Assembly (NCBI RefSeq): GCF_014303735.1 | Contig: NZ_CP060296.1 | Location: 1,623,501 to 1,687,500 of the forward strand | Direction of reading: 5' to 3' | DNA length: 64,000 nt | DNA from: Variovorax sp. PAMC28562 | Lineage (GTDB): Bacteria > Pseudomonadota > Gammaproteobacteria > Burkholderiales > Burkholderiaceae_C | Shown: one piece after another, positions 1 through 8,500 of the stretch | How positions within the stretch are numbered: the stretch's first letter is position 1 | Layout of the letters: each line of letters opens with the position of its first letter | Position numbers and translations under genes: made by a program | Notes under the pieces: generated by a model | The model's database searches: none | Seen by the model: the letters and a program-made list of their open reading frames with translations, nothing else | What the model was told of the DNA's origin: nothing

Positions 1-632
1 CCGCCCACCATGTCCATCAACGCCGGACCCGAGCCGCGGTACGGGATGTGGATCATGTAGGTGCCGGTCATGCTCTTGAAGAGCTCGCCGGCCAGGTGGA
101 TCGAAGTGCCGCTGCCGCTCGATGCCATGTTGAGCTTGCCCGGATTGGCCTTGGCGTATTTGATGAAGTCGGCCACGCTGTTGATGTTCAGGGCCTTGGC
201 TTTTTCGGCATTCATTTCCATCACGTTCGGGACCGCGGCGACCAGCGTGATCGGCGCGAAATCCTTGATCGGGTCGAACGGCAGCTTGGGGTAGAGCGCC
301 CGGTTGATGCCGTGCGTTCCGACCGTGCCCATCAACAGCGTGTAGCCGTCGTTCGGTGCGCGCGCGACGATTTCGGCGCCGAGATTGCCGCCGGCGCCGG
401 GGCGGTTGTCGACGATAAATTGCTGGCCGAAGGCTTTGGAGAGTTCTGGCGCGACCGCGCGGGCCAGGATGTCGGTCGTGCCGCCGGCGGCGAACGGCAC
501 GACGATGCGAACCGGTTTGGTCGGCCAGGTGCTTTGGGCAAAGGCCGAGTGGGTGGACAGCGCAGCGGTTGCCAATGCGAGCGCAGACACGGCCAGCGCG
601 GTGCGACGGGGGATCTTGGTGAATGAAGTCAT
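1..632 (-). CDS. Bug/TctC-family tripartite tricarboxylate transporter substrate-binding protein (3' end cut by window)
   Basis: Read on the minus strand from ATG at 632; the reading frame is open to base 1, so the C-terminus lies outside the window (about 210 residues visible). The N-terminus begins [15 protein letters not shown], a signal peptide with a twin-arginine-like start and an Ala-rich core ending near SAFAQS. It is followed by [16 protein letters not shown], the family's typical first strand and ligand loop. Later [11 protein letters not shown] and DGYTLLMGT are further Bug hallmarks. These periplasmic proteins bind carboxylates or small amides and are much expanded in Burkholderiales, often without adjacent membrane subunits. 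It lies 106 bp downstream of the E1 beta gene on the same strand and may belong to that transcript. The family is certain; the ligand is unknown. Confidence 0.9.
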   Translation of the reverse strand, partial: MTSFTKIPRRTALAVSALALATAALSTHSAFAQSTWPTKPVRIVVPFAAGGTTDILARAVAPELSKAFGQQFIVDNRPGAGGNLGAEIVARAPNDGYTLLMGTVGTHGINRALYPKLPFDPIKDFAPITLVAAVPNVMEMNAEKAKALNINSVADFIKYAKANPGKLNMASSGSGTSIHLAGELFKSMTGTYMIHIPYRGSGPALMDMVG

Positions 633-738
633 ATGCTCATTTTCACAGGCGAAGCCGCTACAGGCTACCGTGGCGATGGCGTTGCTTCACGGGCTCGCGC
701 GATGCGGCCCCGAAGCGTTTTTCGATGCGTTCAGCCCC

Positions 739-1710
739 TCAGGCGCTGCGCTCTGCCAGCGCGCGTGCCGCGGCCACGATCGCATCGGCGCTTACCCGCG
801 ACTGCGCTTCGAGCACCGCCGAATAGCCAACGGGAATGCGTGGCGCACCGAGCCGTGCGATCTTGCAACCGGTGGCCTCTGCCGCTGACGCTGCGATCTC
901 GGCACCGAAGCCGGCCGCTTGCACCGCCTCGTGCACGACCAGCAAGCGCTTCGTTCGGGCACACGATGCGAGCACGGTGTCGCGATCCCACGGCCACAGC
1001 GTGCGCAGATCGAGCAGATCGACCGTCACGCCTTGATCGGACAGCGCGTCGCACGCGGCGGCACAAGCCAGCAGCTGCTTGCCCCAGCTGACCATCGTCA
1101 GCGTGTCGCCGCTGCGCCGCCGCGTGGCCTGGCCGAGCGGCACCTCCAATGCAACGTCTACCGGGCCCCTTGCGCCCCACAGCGCCTTGTGCTCGATGTA
1201 GACAACCGGGTCGCCGCATTGCAGCGCGGCGCGCAGCAGGCTGTAGTTGTCTTGCGGTGTCGACGGGCTCACCACGACCACGCCGGGCAGGTGCGTGAAC
1301 CAGGCTTCGAGCGACTGCGAATGCTGCGCGGCGGAGGCGTCCCAGATGCCGCCCGGCATGCGCGCTACCAGCGGCACGCGCCCTTGGCCGCCGAACATGA
1401 AGCGGTTCTTGGCTGCCTGGTTGACCAGTTCGTCCATGCCGCACAGCGCGAAGTCGACCACGCGCATTTCGACCACCGGCCGCAAGCCTGCGAGGGCCAT
1501 TCCGACGCCGGCGCCCATGATGGCGGCCTCGCTGATCGGCGTGTCGATAACGCGGTCGGGTCCGAAGCGCTGCTGCAGTCCCCGGTACTGGCCGAAGATG
1601 CCGCCGCGACCGACGTCTTCGCCGATCACGACGACGTTGGCATCGGCTTCCATTTCGTGTTGCACCGCGAGCGCCGCGGCCTCCGCATAGCTGAGTTCGA
1701 TCAATGCCAT
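739..1710 (-). CDS. 2-oxo-acid (acetoin/pyruvate-type) dehydrogenase E1 component, beta subunit
   Basis: This 323-residue protein has the usual length for an E1 beta chain (PdhB/AcoB type). The N-terminal pyrimidine-binding domain shows VVVIGEDVGRGGIFG and the RVIDTPISEAAIMGAGVGMA stretch that contributes the catalytic glutamate for thiamine diphosphate. The C-terminal transketolase-C domain contains TVDLLDLRTLWPWD. With the alpha chain just upstream it should form the heterotetrameric E1 that decarboxylates a 2-oxo acid or acetoin. Its start overlaps the end of the alpha gene by 10 bp, indicating translational coupling. No E2 (acyltransferase) or E3 gene lies next to it in this window, so it must use subunits encoded elsewhere or beyond the left edge. 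The exact substrate cannot be read from sequence; the adjacent AcoR-like regulator favours acetoin or a related compound. Confidence 0.9.
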   Translation of the reverse strand: MALIELSYAEAAALAVQHEMEADANVVVIGEDVGRGGIFGQYRGLQQRFGPDRVIDTPISEAAIMGAGVGMALAGLRPVVEMRVVDFALCGMDELVNQAAKNRFMFGGQGRVPLVARMPGGIWDASAAQHSQSLEAWFTHLPGVVVVSPSTPQDNYSLLRAALQCGDPVVYIEHKALWGARGPVDVALEVPLGQATRRRSGDTLTMVSWGKQLLACAAACDALSDQGVTVDLLDLRTLWPWDRDTVLASCARTKRLLVVHEAVQAAGFGAEIAASAAEATGCKIARLGAPRIPVGYSAVLEAQSRVSADAIVAAARALAERSA

Positions 1711-2720
1711 TGGCCGGCTCCGATGGTCTGGATGTCGGTGTAGGCGGCGCTAGGGTCGGGCCATGGGGCTGCGTCGGCGGCGCTGAGTGCGCCTTCGACT
1801 TCGGCATGCGCTTCGGCATCGATGCCGTCCAGCGCAGAGGCGGTGATGCCTGCTTTCAGGCATTGCGCGCGCGCATTGGCGATCGGGTCGGTCTCGAGTG
1901 CCGCCGCCAGTTCAGCGGGGTCGCGATAGGCCGCAGGGTCGACCGACACGTGGCCTTTGACGCGGTAGGTGAGCGCGTGCAGCAGGCGCGGCCCGCCGCC
2001 GCTTCGCACTTCGGCGACAAGCCTCGCGGCCGCCGCATGCACCGCGAACACATCGTTGCCGTCGACCTGCGTGGCCGCGATGTCCATCGATTGCGCACGC
2101 GCTGACGCGCCATCACCTGCGGTCATCGGACCGCTCGCGGTGGTGGCGCTCCATCGGTTGTCTTCGCAGACGAACAGTACCGGCAAGCCGTAGACGCGCG
2201 CCCAGTTGAGCGACTCCAGAAACGGGCCGCGGTTGATCGCGCCATCGCCGAAAAAACAAACTGTGATGGCATCGCGCTTCTGCAGTTTTTGCGCGTGCGC
2301 CGCGCCGACAGCGATGGGCAGGCCCGCCGCCACCACGCCGTTGGCGCCGAGCATGCCGACCGAGAAATCGGCGATGTGCATCGAGCCGCCTTTGCCGCCG
2401 TTGAAGCCGGTCGCCTTGCCGAACAGCTCGCACATCATTCGCGTCAGGTCGGCGCCTTTGGCCAGCGTGTGGCCGTGGCCGCGATGCGTCGAGGTGAGGT
2501 AGTCCGTCACGTTCAAGTGCGCGCAGACACCCGCCGGTACCGCCTCTTGTCCGGTCGACAAGTGCAGCGGGCCGCGCACCTTGACGAGGCCCGCCGCCTC
2601 TTGCCCATAAGCGCTCACGCCCCCCTGGCTGGCGATCTCCGCCGCATTCTCGAAAGCGCGAATGCGCACCATCGTGCGGTAGAGCGCACGTCGTTTGTCG
2701 TCTGACACCAGCAAATCCAT
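1701..2720 (-). CDS. 2-oxo-acid (acetoin/pyruvate-type) dehydrogenase E1 component, alpha subunit
   Basis: A 339-residue PdhA/AcoA-like protein. The thiamine-diphosphate/Mg motif is clear: GDG at about residues 158-160, followed by the E..NWA helix and ending in FVCEDN near 188. The STHRGHGH segment near 77-84 is the conserved active-site loop. I chose ATG at 2720 (MDLLVSDDKRR) because a GGAG sits 5 bp upstream; an ATG 30 bp further upstream adds residues unlike the family. It is the first gene of an alpha-beta pair and lies 73 bp downstream of the GAF-Fis regulator on the same strand. Family assignment is secure; whether acetoin, pyruvate or another 2-oxo acid is the substrate is open. Confidence 0.9.
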   Translation of the reverse strand: MDLLVSDDKRRALYRTMVRIRAFENAAEIASQGGVSAYGQEAAGLVKVRGPLHLSTGQEAVPAGVCAHLNVTDYLTSTHRGHGHTLAKGADLTRMMCELFGKATGFNGGKGGSMHIADFSVGMLGANGVVAAGLPIAVGAAHAQKLQKRDAITVCFFGDGAINRGPFLESLNWARVYGLPVLFVCEDNRWSATTASGPMTAGDGASARAQSMDIAATQVDGNDVFAVHAAAARLVAEVRSGGGPRLLHALTYRVKGHVSVDPAAYRDPAELAAALETDPIANARAQCLKAGITASALDGIDAEAHAEVEGALSAADAAPWPDPSAAYTDIQTIGAGQWH

Positions 2721-2793
2721 ATCGGCTCCAGCGCAGAACCGCCTGCGCAAGCCGGCAGATCGTATCGACCGTGACGCGTGGTCGTGAGCGGGC

Positions 2794-4110
2794 TTACCCG
2801 GCTGACGTGTTGGTGTCAGGGACGACGCAGTCGGTGTGCGACCACCGATACAGCCGCCGATACAGCATGCCGCGCGATACCTTCAACTGGCGTGCAGCCT
2901 GCGCGATGTTGCCGCCGTGCGCGGCGAGCGCGTCTTCGATCAGCTTGCGGCTATGGCCGCGCAACGTGTCTGCTTCTGAAGGTGATGCGGCTGCAGGAAT
3001 GACTGGCGTGTCGGCCGGCGTCGTTGCTGTCTTCATCGTTGTTGTCGAAGCGGCTGTCTCTGCAACTTCAATGACCTGGATCGCGCGTCCGGCGTCGGCG
3101 ATCCGTGCCGCCCGCAGAGGCGTCGCATGCCTGAAGTCGATGCCGTCGCGCCCTTGCCATGTCGCCTGAAGCCAGACCGACAAGCCGCTCGTCAGCCGCA
3201 CCGGTTGCGGCCCTTTGCTGCGCCCGAGCCGAAGCAACGCGCGCAGGTCGAGTCCGAACAATCGCTCGACATCGCCCGGGCCACTCCCACCGCAATGCCG
3301 CGGTTGAATCAGGCCCGCACCGGCAGTGTTCATCCATGCCACCGTGCCATCCGTCGCGATACCGGCCAGCCCTTCGAGCGGCGTGCCGAAGAGCGAGGGG
3401 CTGGCCTGAAAGCGCAGCACCAGATGGTCGTGCGACTGCGCCTGCAGCAGCCGGTTCTCGATGGTGGTGGCGAAGAGCGCCACCATCGACGCCGCATCGA
3501 AACCGAAGCGCCGCGATTCGGCGGTGACGTCGAGCACGCCGGCAAGATGGCCATGCACATCGCGGATCGGTGCGGCGGCGCATTGCATCGTGCTGAGGCA
3601 GTCGTAGTAGTGCTCGGCACCGTTCACCGTGCAGGCCTGGCCGGTGGCGGCCACGATGCCCGGCGCGCTGGTGCCGATCACGCTCTCGGCGATGTTGATG
3701 CCGACGCGCGCGGTCTGTCGCAGGATGGGTTGCTGCGCGGCCGCATCGTGTTGTGTCGCATGCACGATCACGCCTTGCGCGTCGGTCAACAGCACGCGGC
3801 AATCGGTGCCGGCGAGGGCGCTTTCCATGCTGTGCAGGTCGAGCTGCGCGGCCGCCAGCAACTCGCGGTTGCGGCCGAGCGTGGCGTGCAGGCGGCTCGG
3901 CGTGACGGCATCGAACACCACTGCGCGGCGCGTGTTTTGATGCGCGCGGTTGCAGCGCATCCACGACTGGATCACCGCCTCGCCGACCAGGCCCGAGGGC
4001 CGCACGCCTTCTTCGAAAAACTGCCGACGCGCCAATGCGGTCCGCTCTGCGGCCGTGTTTGCGAAGAGTTGCCAGGGCGCGCGCGTGGTGCTGGTGGTCG
4101 TCAAGGGCAT
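2794..4110 (-). CDS. AcoR-like GAF-domain transcriptional regulator with Fis-type helix-turn-helix, no AAA+ domain
   Basis: The 438-residue protein starts at ATG 4110 (MPLTTTSTTRAPWQL). An N-terminal segment of AcoR type (FFEEGVRPSGLVGEAVIQSW) leads into a GAF domain at roughly residues 60-190, including ARVGINIAESVIGTSAPG and an RDVHGHLAGVLDVTAESRR stretch. A variable middle follows. The last 45 residues form a Fis-like helix-turn-helix (NIAQAARQLKVSRGMLYRRL). Classical AcoR/DhaR-type activators carry a sigma-54-interacting AAA+ domain between GAF and Fis; no Walker A or GAFTGA motif is visible here. It is divergent from the PQQ dehydrogenase and upstream of the E1 genes, so it may control either or both. 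A TGTTCC-N5-GGAACA dyad sits just upstream of its start. Confidence 0.85.
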   Translation of the reverse strand: MPLTTTSTTRAPWQLFANTAAERTALARRQFFEEGVRPSGLVGEAVIQSWMRCNRAHQNTRRAVVFDAVTPSRLHATLGRNRELLAAAQLDLHSMESALAGTDCRVLLTDAQGVIVHATQHDAAAQQPILRQTARVGINIAESVIGTSAPGIVAATGQACTVNGAEHYYDCLSTMQCAAAPIRDVHGHLAGVLDVTAESRRFGFDAASMVALFATTIENRLLQAQSHDHLVLRFQASPSLFGTPLEGLAGIATDGTVAWMNTAGAGLIQPRHCGGSGPGDVERLFGLDLRALLRLGRSKGPQPVRLTSGLSVWLQATWQGRDGIDFRHATPLRAARIADAGRAIQVIEVAETAASTTTMKTATTPADTPVIPAAASPSEADTLRGHSRKLIEDALAAHGGNIAQAARQLKVSRGMLYRRLYRWSHTDCVVPDTNTSAG

Positions 4111-4119
4111 GTCCGAATG

Positions 4120-4136
4120 TGTTCCGCAATGGAACA
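4120..4136. promoter_or_regulatory. Inverted repeat TGTTCC-N5-GGAACA, candidate operator between the GAF-Fis regulator and the PQQ dehydrogenase
   Basis: A perfect 6-bp inverted repeat (arms 4120-4125 and 4131-4136) lies 10 bp upstream of the regulator start and 83 bp upstream of the dehydrogenase start. Position and symmetry suit a dimeric Fis-type regulator. The assignment to this regulator is inference. Confidence 0.5.
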
Positions 4137-4218
4137 GTCGTGCTTCAGGGAATTCCCGAAGATGAACAAAGCCGCCGTGCGCGCGATCCTCTGGGTCACA
4201 ACGACAGGAGACATCACG

Positions 4219-6312
4219 ATGAAGATCCCCCATGCCGTGCGCATGCTCGGTGCGCTGCTGTGCCTTGCCGGCGCTGCCGCCATAGCGCAGAGCAGACCAC
4301 CGGCCAAGCCGCCGTCGAAGGTCGACGCTGCCTTCATGCGCGCCAATGCCGCCAAAACGCCCGACTGGCCGAGCTACGGCCTCGACTACGCCGAGACGCG
4401 CTTCAGCAAGCTCGACCAGGTCAATGCCGGCAACGTGAAGGACCTGGGGCTGGTCTGGTCGTACGACCTGCAATCGACGCGCGGTGTCGAGGCCACGCCG
4501 CTGGTGGTCGATGGCGTCATGTACGTCACCGCGTCTTGGAGCGTGGTGCACGCGATCGACGTGCGCACCGGCAAGGCGTTGTGGACTTACGACCCCAAGG
4601 TCGATAAGGCGAAAGGTTACAAGGGCTGCTGCGACGTGGTGAATCGCGGCGTCGCGCTGTGGCAGGGCAAGGTCTACGTTGCGTCTTACGACGGTCGCCT
4701 CATCGCGCTCGATGCGGCAACGGGCAAGACGGTGTGGGAGAAGGACACCATCGTCGACCACAGCAAGTCGTACACCATCACCGGCGCGCCGCGCGTGTTC
4801 AAAGGCAAGGTCGTCATCGGCAACGGCGGCGCCGAGTACGGCGTGCGCGGCTACGTCACCGCTTACGACGCTGGCACCGGCGACCAGAAGTGGCGCTGGT
4901 TCATCGTGCCGGGCGATCCGTCGAAACCGTTCGAAGACGCGTCGATGGCCAAGGCGGCCAAGACCTGGGACCCTTCGGGCGAATACTGGAAAGCGGGCGG
5001 CGGTGGCACCGCGTGGGATTCGATCACCTACGACCCCGAACTCAACCTCATGTACGTCGGCACCGGCAACGGCTCGCCGTGGTCGCACAAGGCGCGCAGT
5101 CCGGGTGGCGGCGACAACCTGTACCTGGCGTCGATCGTCGCGCTCAATCCGGACACCGGCAAGTACGTGTGGCACTACCAGGAAACGCCCGGCGACAACT
5201 GGGACTACACCTCGACGCAGCCGATGATCCTGGCCGACATCAAGATCGACAACAAGCCGCGCAAGGTGATCCTGCACGCGCCCAAGAACGGCTTCTTCTT
5301 CGTGCTCGACCGCACCAACGGCAAGTTCATTTCAGCGAAGAATTTCACCGAGGTGAACTGGGCAACCGGCTACGGCAAGGACGGCCGACCGATCGGCGTG
5401 GCCGCGGCGCGCGACGGCACCAAGCCCAATGATTCGATCCCCGGCCCATTCGGCGCGCACAACTGGCAACCGATGTCGTTCAACCCGATGACCGGCCTGG
5501 CCTACTTGCCTTCGCAACACGTCCCGCTCAACCTGATGGACGACAAGGACTGGAAGTTCAATGAAAACGCTCCCGGCCGTCCGCATGCGGCACTGGGCTG
5601 GAACACCGCCAAGTTCGCCAATGTGGAGCCACCGACCAGCAAGCCGAGCGGACGTCTGGTCGCCTGGGACCCGGTCGCGCAGAAGGAGGTGTGGGGCGTG
5701 GAGCACGTCTCGCCATGGAACGGCGGCACGCTGACGACGGCAGGCAACCTCGTCTTTCAGGGCACGGCCGACGGGCGAATGGTCGCCTACAACGCAAAGA
5801 CCGGCGACAAGCTCTGGGAAACACCGACCGGCACCGGGATCGTCGCCGCACCGTCGACCTACATGGTCGACGGCAAGCAGTACGTATCGATCGCGGTGGG
5901 ATGGGGCGGTGTCTACGGCCTGGCGCAGCGCGCGACCGAGACCAACGGACCGGGCACCGTCTACACCTTCGCTGCGGGCGGCAACGCGGCCAAACCCGAC
6001 TTCGTCCAGTACCGAATGGACAAGCTGGTGCAAGGCGTCAAGTACGACCCGGCCAACGTCACGGCCGGCACCTACCTGTACGTGAGCAACTGCGTGTTCT
6101 GCCACGGCGTGCCGGGCGTGGACCGCGGCGGCAACATTCCCAATCTCGGCTACATGAACTCGAGCTACATCGAAAACCTCGACAAGTTCGTCTTCCATGG
6201 CGCTGCCATGGAACGCGGCATGCCCGACTTCACCGGCAAGCTGACGATGGAAGACGTCGAGAAAATCAAGGCGTTCATTCAAGGCACGGCCGATGCCATC
6301 CGGCCGAAGTAA
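4219..6312 (+). CDS. PQQ-dependent alcohol dehydrogenase with C-terminal cytochrome c domain (quinohaemoprotein, methanol/ethanol family)
   Basis: A 697-residue periplasmic enzyme that oxidises primary or secondary alcohols to aldehydes or ketones with PQQ and passes electrons through its own haem. ATG 4219 follows AGGAG by 8 bp and opens a signal peptide cleaved after AAIAQ. Visible hallmarks: the vicinal cysteine pair at 137-138 (GCCDVVNRG) that stacks on PQQ; the calcium/PQQ region GNGGAEYGVRGY; the probable catalytic base Asp329 in GDNWDYTST; and a C-terminal haem site CVFCH at 625-629 with MERGMPDF supplying a likely Met ligand. Residue +2 from Asp329 is Thr, whereas lanthanide enzymes carry a second Asp there, so calcium is predicted. 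Divergent from the GAF-Fis regulator. Confidence 0.95.
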   Translation: MKIPHAVRMLGALLCLAGAAAIAQSRPPAKPPSKVDAAFMRANAAKTPDWPSYGLDYAETRFSKLDQVNAGNVKDLGLVWSYDLQSTRGVEATPLVVDGVMYVTASWSVVHAIDVRTGKALWTYDPKVDKAKGYKGCCDVVNRGVALWQGKVYVASYDGRLIALDAATGKTVWEKDTIVDHSKSYTITGAPRVFKGKVVIGNGGAEYGVRGYVTAYDAGTGDQKWRWFIVPGDPSKPFEDASMAKAAKTWDPSGEYWKAGGGGTAWDSITYDPELNLMYVGTGNGSPWSHKARSPGGGDNLYLASIVALNPDTGKYVWHYQETPGDNWDYTSTQPMILADIKIDNKPRKVILHAPKNGFFFVLDRTNGKFISAKNFTEVNWATGYGKDGRPIGVAAARDGTKPNDSIPGPFGAHNWQPMSFNPMTGLAYLPSQHVPLNLMDDKDWKFNENAPGRPHAALGWNTAKFANVEPPTSKPSGRLVAWDPVAQKEVWGVEHVSPWNGGTLTTAGNLVFQGTADGRMVAYNAKTGDKLWETPTGTGIVAAPSTYMVDGKQYVSIAVGWGGVYGLAQRATETNGPGTVYTFAAGGNAAKPDFVQYRMDKLVQGVKYDPANVTAGTYLYVSNCVFCHGVPGVDRGGNIPNLGYMNSSYIENLDKFVFHGAAMERGMPDFTGKLTMEDVEKIKAFIQGTADAIRPK

Positions 6313-6337
6313 TTGCGCACCCTGAGGGCGCGCGCAA
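6313..6337. terminator. Possible bidirectional hairpin between convergent genes
   Basis: A short GC-rich imperfect hairpin (TTGCGC...GCGCAA with inner CCC-tga-GGG) occupies most of the 29-bp gap between the PQQ dehydrogenase and the Bug gene. It has no clear T-run, so the call is tentative. Confidence 0.3.
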
Positions 6338-6341
6338 CACG

Positions 6342-7316
6342 CTAGTCGGCGTACGCGCCGGCGGCCTTGATGATCGGGCCCCACTTGGCGATCTCGGCAG
6401 CCACGAACTTCTTGTGGTCTGCCGGCTCGACGCGCTTGTCGGCCATCACAACGGCGCCGAGGTCTTCTTCGCGCTTGATGAAAGCGGGGTCCTTGAGCGC
6501 GACTTTCAGTGCCTCGTTGATCTTTTTGGTCACTTCCGGCGGGGTGCCCTTGGGCGCATAGAGCCCGTGCCAGATGGTTACCTCGAAATCCTTGAGGCCC
6601 GACTCGGCGAGCGTCGGCAGGCCTTTGAGCGCCGGGGTCGTCAGGCGCTTGGGCGTGGTCACGGCATAAGCCTTGACGGTCTTTGCCGTGATCTGGCCGG
6701 TGGTGTTGGTGGTCTGGTCGCATAGCAGGTCGATCTGGCCGCCCATCAGATCCGCGATGGCAGGGGCGGTGCCTTTGTAGGGCACCGGCGTCATCTCGAC
6801 CTTCATCGCACTCTGGAACAAGAGGCCACAGAGTTGCGATGCGGCACCCAGCCCGGCGTTGCCGAGGTTGATCTTTCCCTTGTTCTGGCCGATCCAGGTC
6901 TGCAATTCCTGAAAGTTGTTGGCCGGCAACTGGGGCTTGCCTATGAGCGTCATCGGCACCTCGTTGATCATGCCGAGGTAATCGAAGTCGGTCTCGACGT
7001 TGAACGGCAGCTTGCGGTAGAGCGCAGGCATCGTCGACATGCCGATGTGGTTGAGCAGCAGCGTGTAGCCGTCAGGGGTGGCCCGCGCCACCTTGGCGGT
7101 GCCGATGGAACTGCCCGCGCCCGCCACGTTGTCGACCACGATGTTGGTGCCGAGCGGCTTGGCAAGGGCTTCAGCGAGGTCCCGCGCCACGCGATCGGTC
7201 GGGCCTCCGGCGGCAAACGGCACGACGATGGTCACCGTCCTTGCGTTCGGGTAGGTCTGGGCATGCGTGGCAACGGCGGTCAGTGCCATTGCGGCGATCG
7301 CAAACAAGGTCTTCAT
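6342..7316 (-). CDS. Bug/TctC-family periplasmic substrate-binding protein
   Basis: A 324-residue protein from ATG 7316, preceded by a GGGAG Shine-Dalgarno sequence. The signal peptide (MKTLFAIAAMALTAVATHAQ) is followed by [31 protein letters not shown] and DGYTLLLNHIG, the standard Bug ligand-pocket segments. The C-terminal part has the family's YAPKGTPPEVTKKINEALK helix. Full length for the family. No TctA/TctB membrane genes are nearby, as is common for these expanded proteins. It converges with the PQQ dehydrogenase and lies downstream of the MerR-type gene on the same strand with a 68-bp gap, so it probably has its own promoter. Ligand unknown. Confidence 0.9.
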   Translation of the reverse strand: MKTLFAIAAMALTAVATHAQTYPNARTVTIVVPFAAGGPTDRVARDLAEALAKPLGTNIVVDNVAGAGSSIGTAKVARATPDGYTLLLNHIGMSTMPALYRKLPFNVETDFDYLGMINEVPMTLIGKPQLPANNFQELQTWIGQNKGKINLGNAGLGAASQLCGLLFQSAMKVEMTPVPYKGTAPAIADLMGGQIDLLCDQTTNTTGQITAKTVKAYAVTTPKRLTTPALKGLPTLAESGLKDFEVTIWHGLYAPKGTPPEVTKKINEALKVALKDPAFIKREEDLGAVVMADKRVEPADHKKFVAAEIAKWGPIIKAAGAYAD

Positions 7317-7384
7317 GGGTGTCTCCCGGATGAAAAATGCCGATGGTATCGGCTGACCAGACCCTGACCTATACCGACTAGCCC

Positions 7385-8335
7385 TTAGATTGGTGCCCGG
7401 CCACGCGCTTCGTGCGCCAGCACTTTTTGCAGCGCCTGCTCGAAGGACGTGCGTGCGGCGCCGGCCACTGCCGTCAGATGTTTGTGCAATGCGGCGTCGG
7501 CGGCGTTCGACGAGGCGCAATCCACGCTGTAGCGTTCGAATCCGGCGAGTTGCAGCGCAATCTCGGCCACATGTCGAAGGCACTCGCATGCGATCGTCGA
7601 CGGGCGTTCGGCAAATTCAGTCAGTTTTTCGTCACTGAACCGTCGCGGCGCAGCGTGCCATTCCATGTTGAAGGGCAATGCGTTGTCGGACTCGTTTCGC
7701 ATCAGTTGCGAAAGATCGCGGGCGGTGGCGGGTTCGCGGCGGACCCTTACCCCGACCTTGCGCAACGCCTCGACAGTGCCCTCGGCGGTGAAGTTGTAAA
7801 GGACTGCCGTCGTGCCGGCGTTGAGAGACTTGGCGAGCGCCAGCACGCGATCGACCGATGCGGGTTGCAGCGATGCGAGCCGGACAAGCAAGACGTCGAT
7901 GCTGCCTTCAGCGGTCGGGTGCAACTCGGCCTGGTCCAGGTCTTCGTAGACCGCCCGCAACTCGTACCCCATGACCGACTCGAGTTTGTGCGCCGCACTG
8001 CGACCGACGACGACAACGCTTCGAGTCGCGACCGGAGCGCCTGAGATGGCGATCGAAACACCTTCGCCGAGCGACTGGAGGGCGGCGAGCTCGAGGTTGG
8101 CGATCGTTCCGATGGCGTGCCCGTTGTGGGTCAGTTGTCGAAGCAACTTGAGACGTGACACGTCATGGCTCGAATAAAGGCGCTGCCCGGTCGACGTTTT
8201 CGATGCCGACACCACGTCGTAGCGGCGCTCCCAAACGCGAAGTGTTGCTACCGGCAGCCCGGCCAGGCGCGCAGCCGTTCCGCTTCGAAGGCTTGCATTT
8301 GGCGTGGGGTCGATGGGGTCAGTGTTGAGCGGCAT
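7385..8335 (-). CDS. MerR-family regulator, LitR/CarH-like, lacking the cobalamin-binding motif
   Basis: A 316-residue protein with an N-terminal MerR winged helix (about residues 15-85: SGTAARLAGLPVATLRVWER then GQRLYSSHDVSRLKLLRQL). The C-terminal region has the size and layout of the B12-binding half of LitR/CarH light-responsive regulators. The DxHxxG cobalamin-ligand motif of that domain is not visible. In the LitR/CarH family this class of regulator often controls flavoprotein, photolyase or carotenoid genes. Here the divergent neighbours are a DCC protein and a FAD oxidoreductase, which matches. Light control is inference; a plain MerR repressor of another signal remains possible. Confidence 0.8.
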   Translation of the reverse strand: MPLNTDPIDPTPNASLRSGTAARLAGLPVATLRVWERRYDVVSASKTSTGQRLYSSHDVSRLKLLRQLTHNGHAIGTIANLELAALQSLGEGVSIAISGAPVATRSVVVVGRSAAHKLESVMGYELRAVYEDLDQAELHPTAEGSIDVLLVRLASLQPASVDRVLALAKSLNAGTTAVLYNFTAEGTVEALRKVGVRVRREPATARDLSQLMRNESDNALPFNMEWHAAPRRFSDEKLTEFAERPSTIACECLRHVAEIALQLAGFERYSVDCASSNAADAALHKHLTAVAGAARTSFEQALQKVLAHEARGRAPI

Positions 8336-8367
8336 GGTCGAGAAGTTGAAGAGGCTATTGCCTACAC

Positions 8368-8397
8368 ATCATAGCGAAAGAATGAAGTGGATTTGAA
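8368..8397 (-). promoter_or_regulatory. Candidate sigma-70 promoter of the MerR-family gene
   Basis: On the minus strand a TTCAAA (-35, plus-strand 8392-8397) and TATGAT (-10, plus-strand 8368-8373) are separated by 18 bp, about 33 bp upstream of the start at 8335. Good consensus match but untested. Confidence 0.45.
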
Positions 8398-8428
8398 TCG
8401 CTAATCTCTAAGATAGCGGTAAATAGCG

Positions 8429-8449
8429 TGTCATAAACCGTACATGACA
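8429..8449. promoter_or_regulatory. Dyad TGTCAT-N9-ATGACA, candidate operator in the MerR/DCC divergent region
   Basis: A perfect 6-bp inverted repeat with a 9-bp spacer sits in the 165-bp AT-rich divergent intergenic region, upstream of the DCC gene. A TAATAT at 8462-8467 could be its -10 element. MerR-type regulators bind such dyads within or near promoters. Which protein binds is inferred from position. Confidence 0.45.
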
Positions 8450-8500
8450 AGGTTATTTGGCTAATATTCGATTCAAGAAGTGTTCAAAACAGGTGCAAAT

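Noticed and set aside
3127..4218. Long upstream extension of the PQQ dehydrogenase frame (about 360 residues)
   Set aside because: It is the antisense of the GAF-Fis regulator gene; the true start is marked by AGGAG and a signal peptide at 4219.
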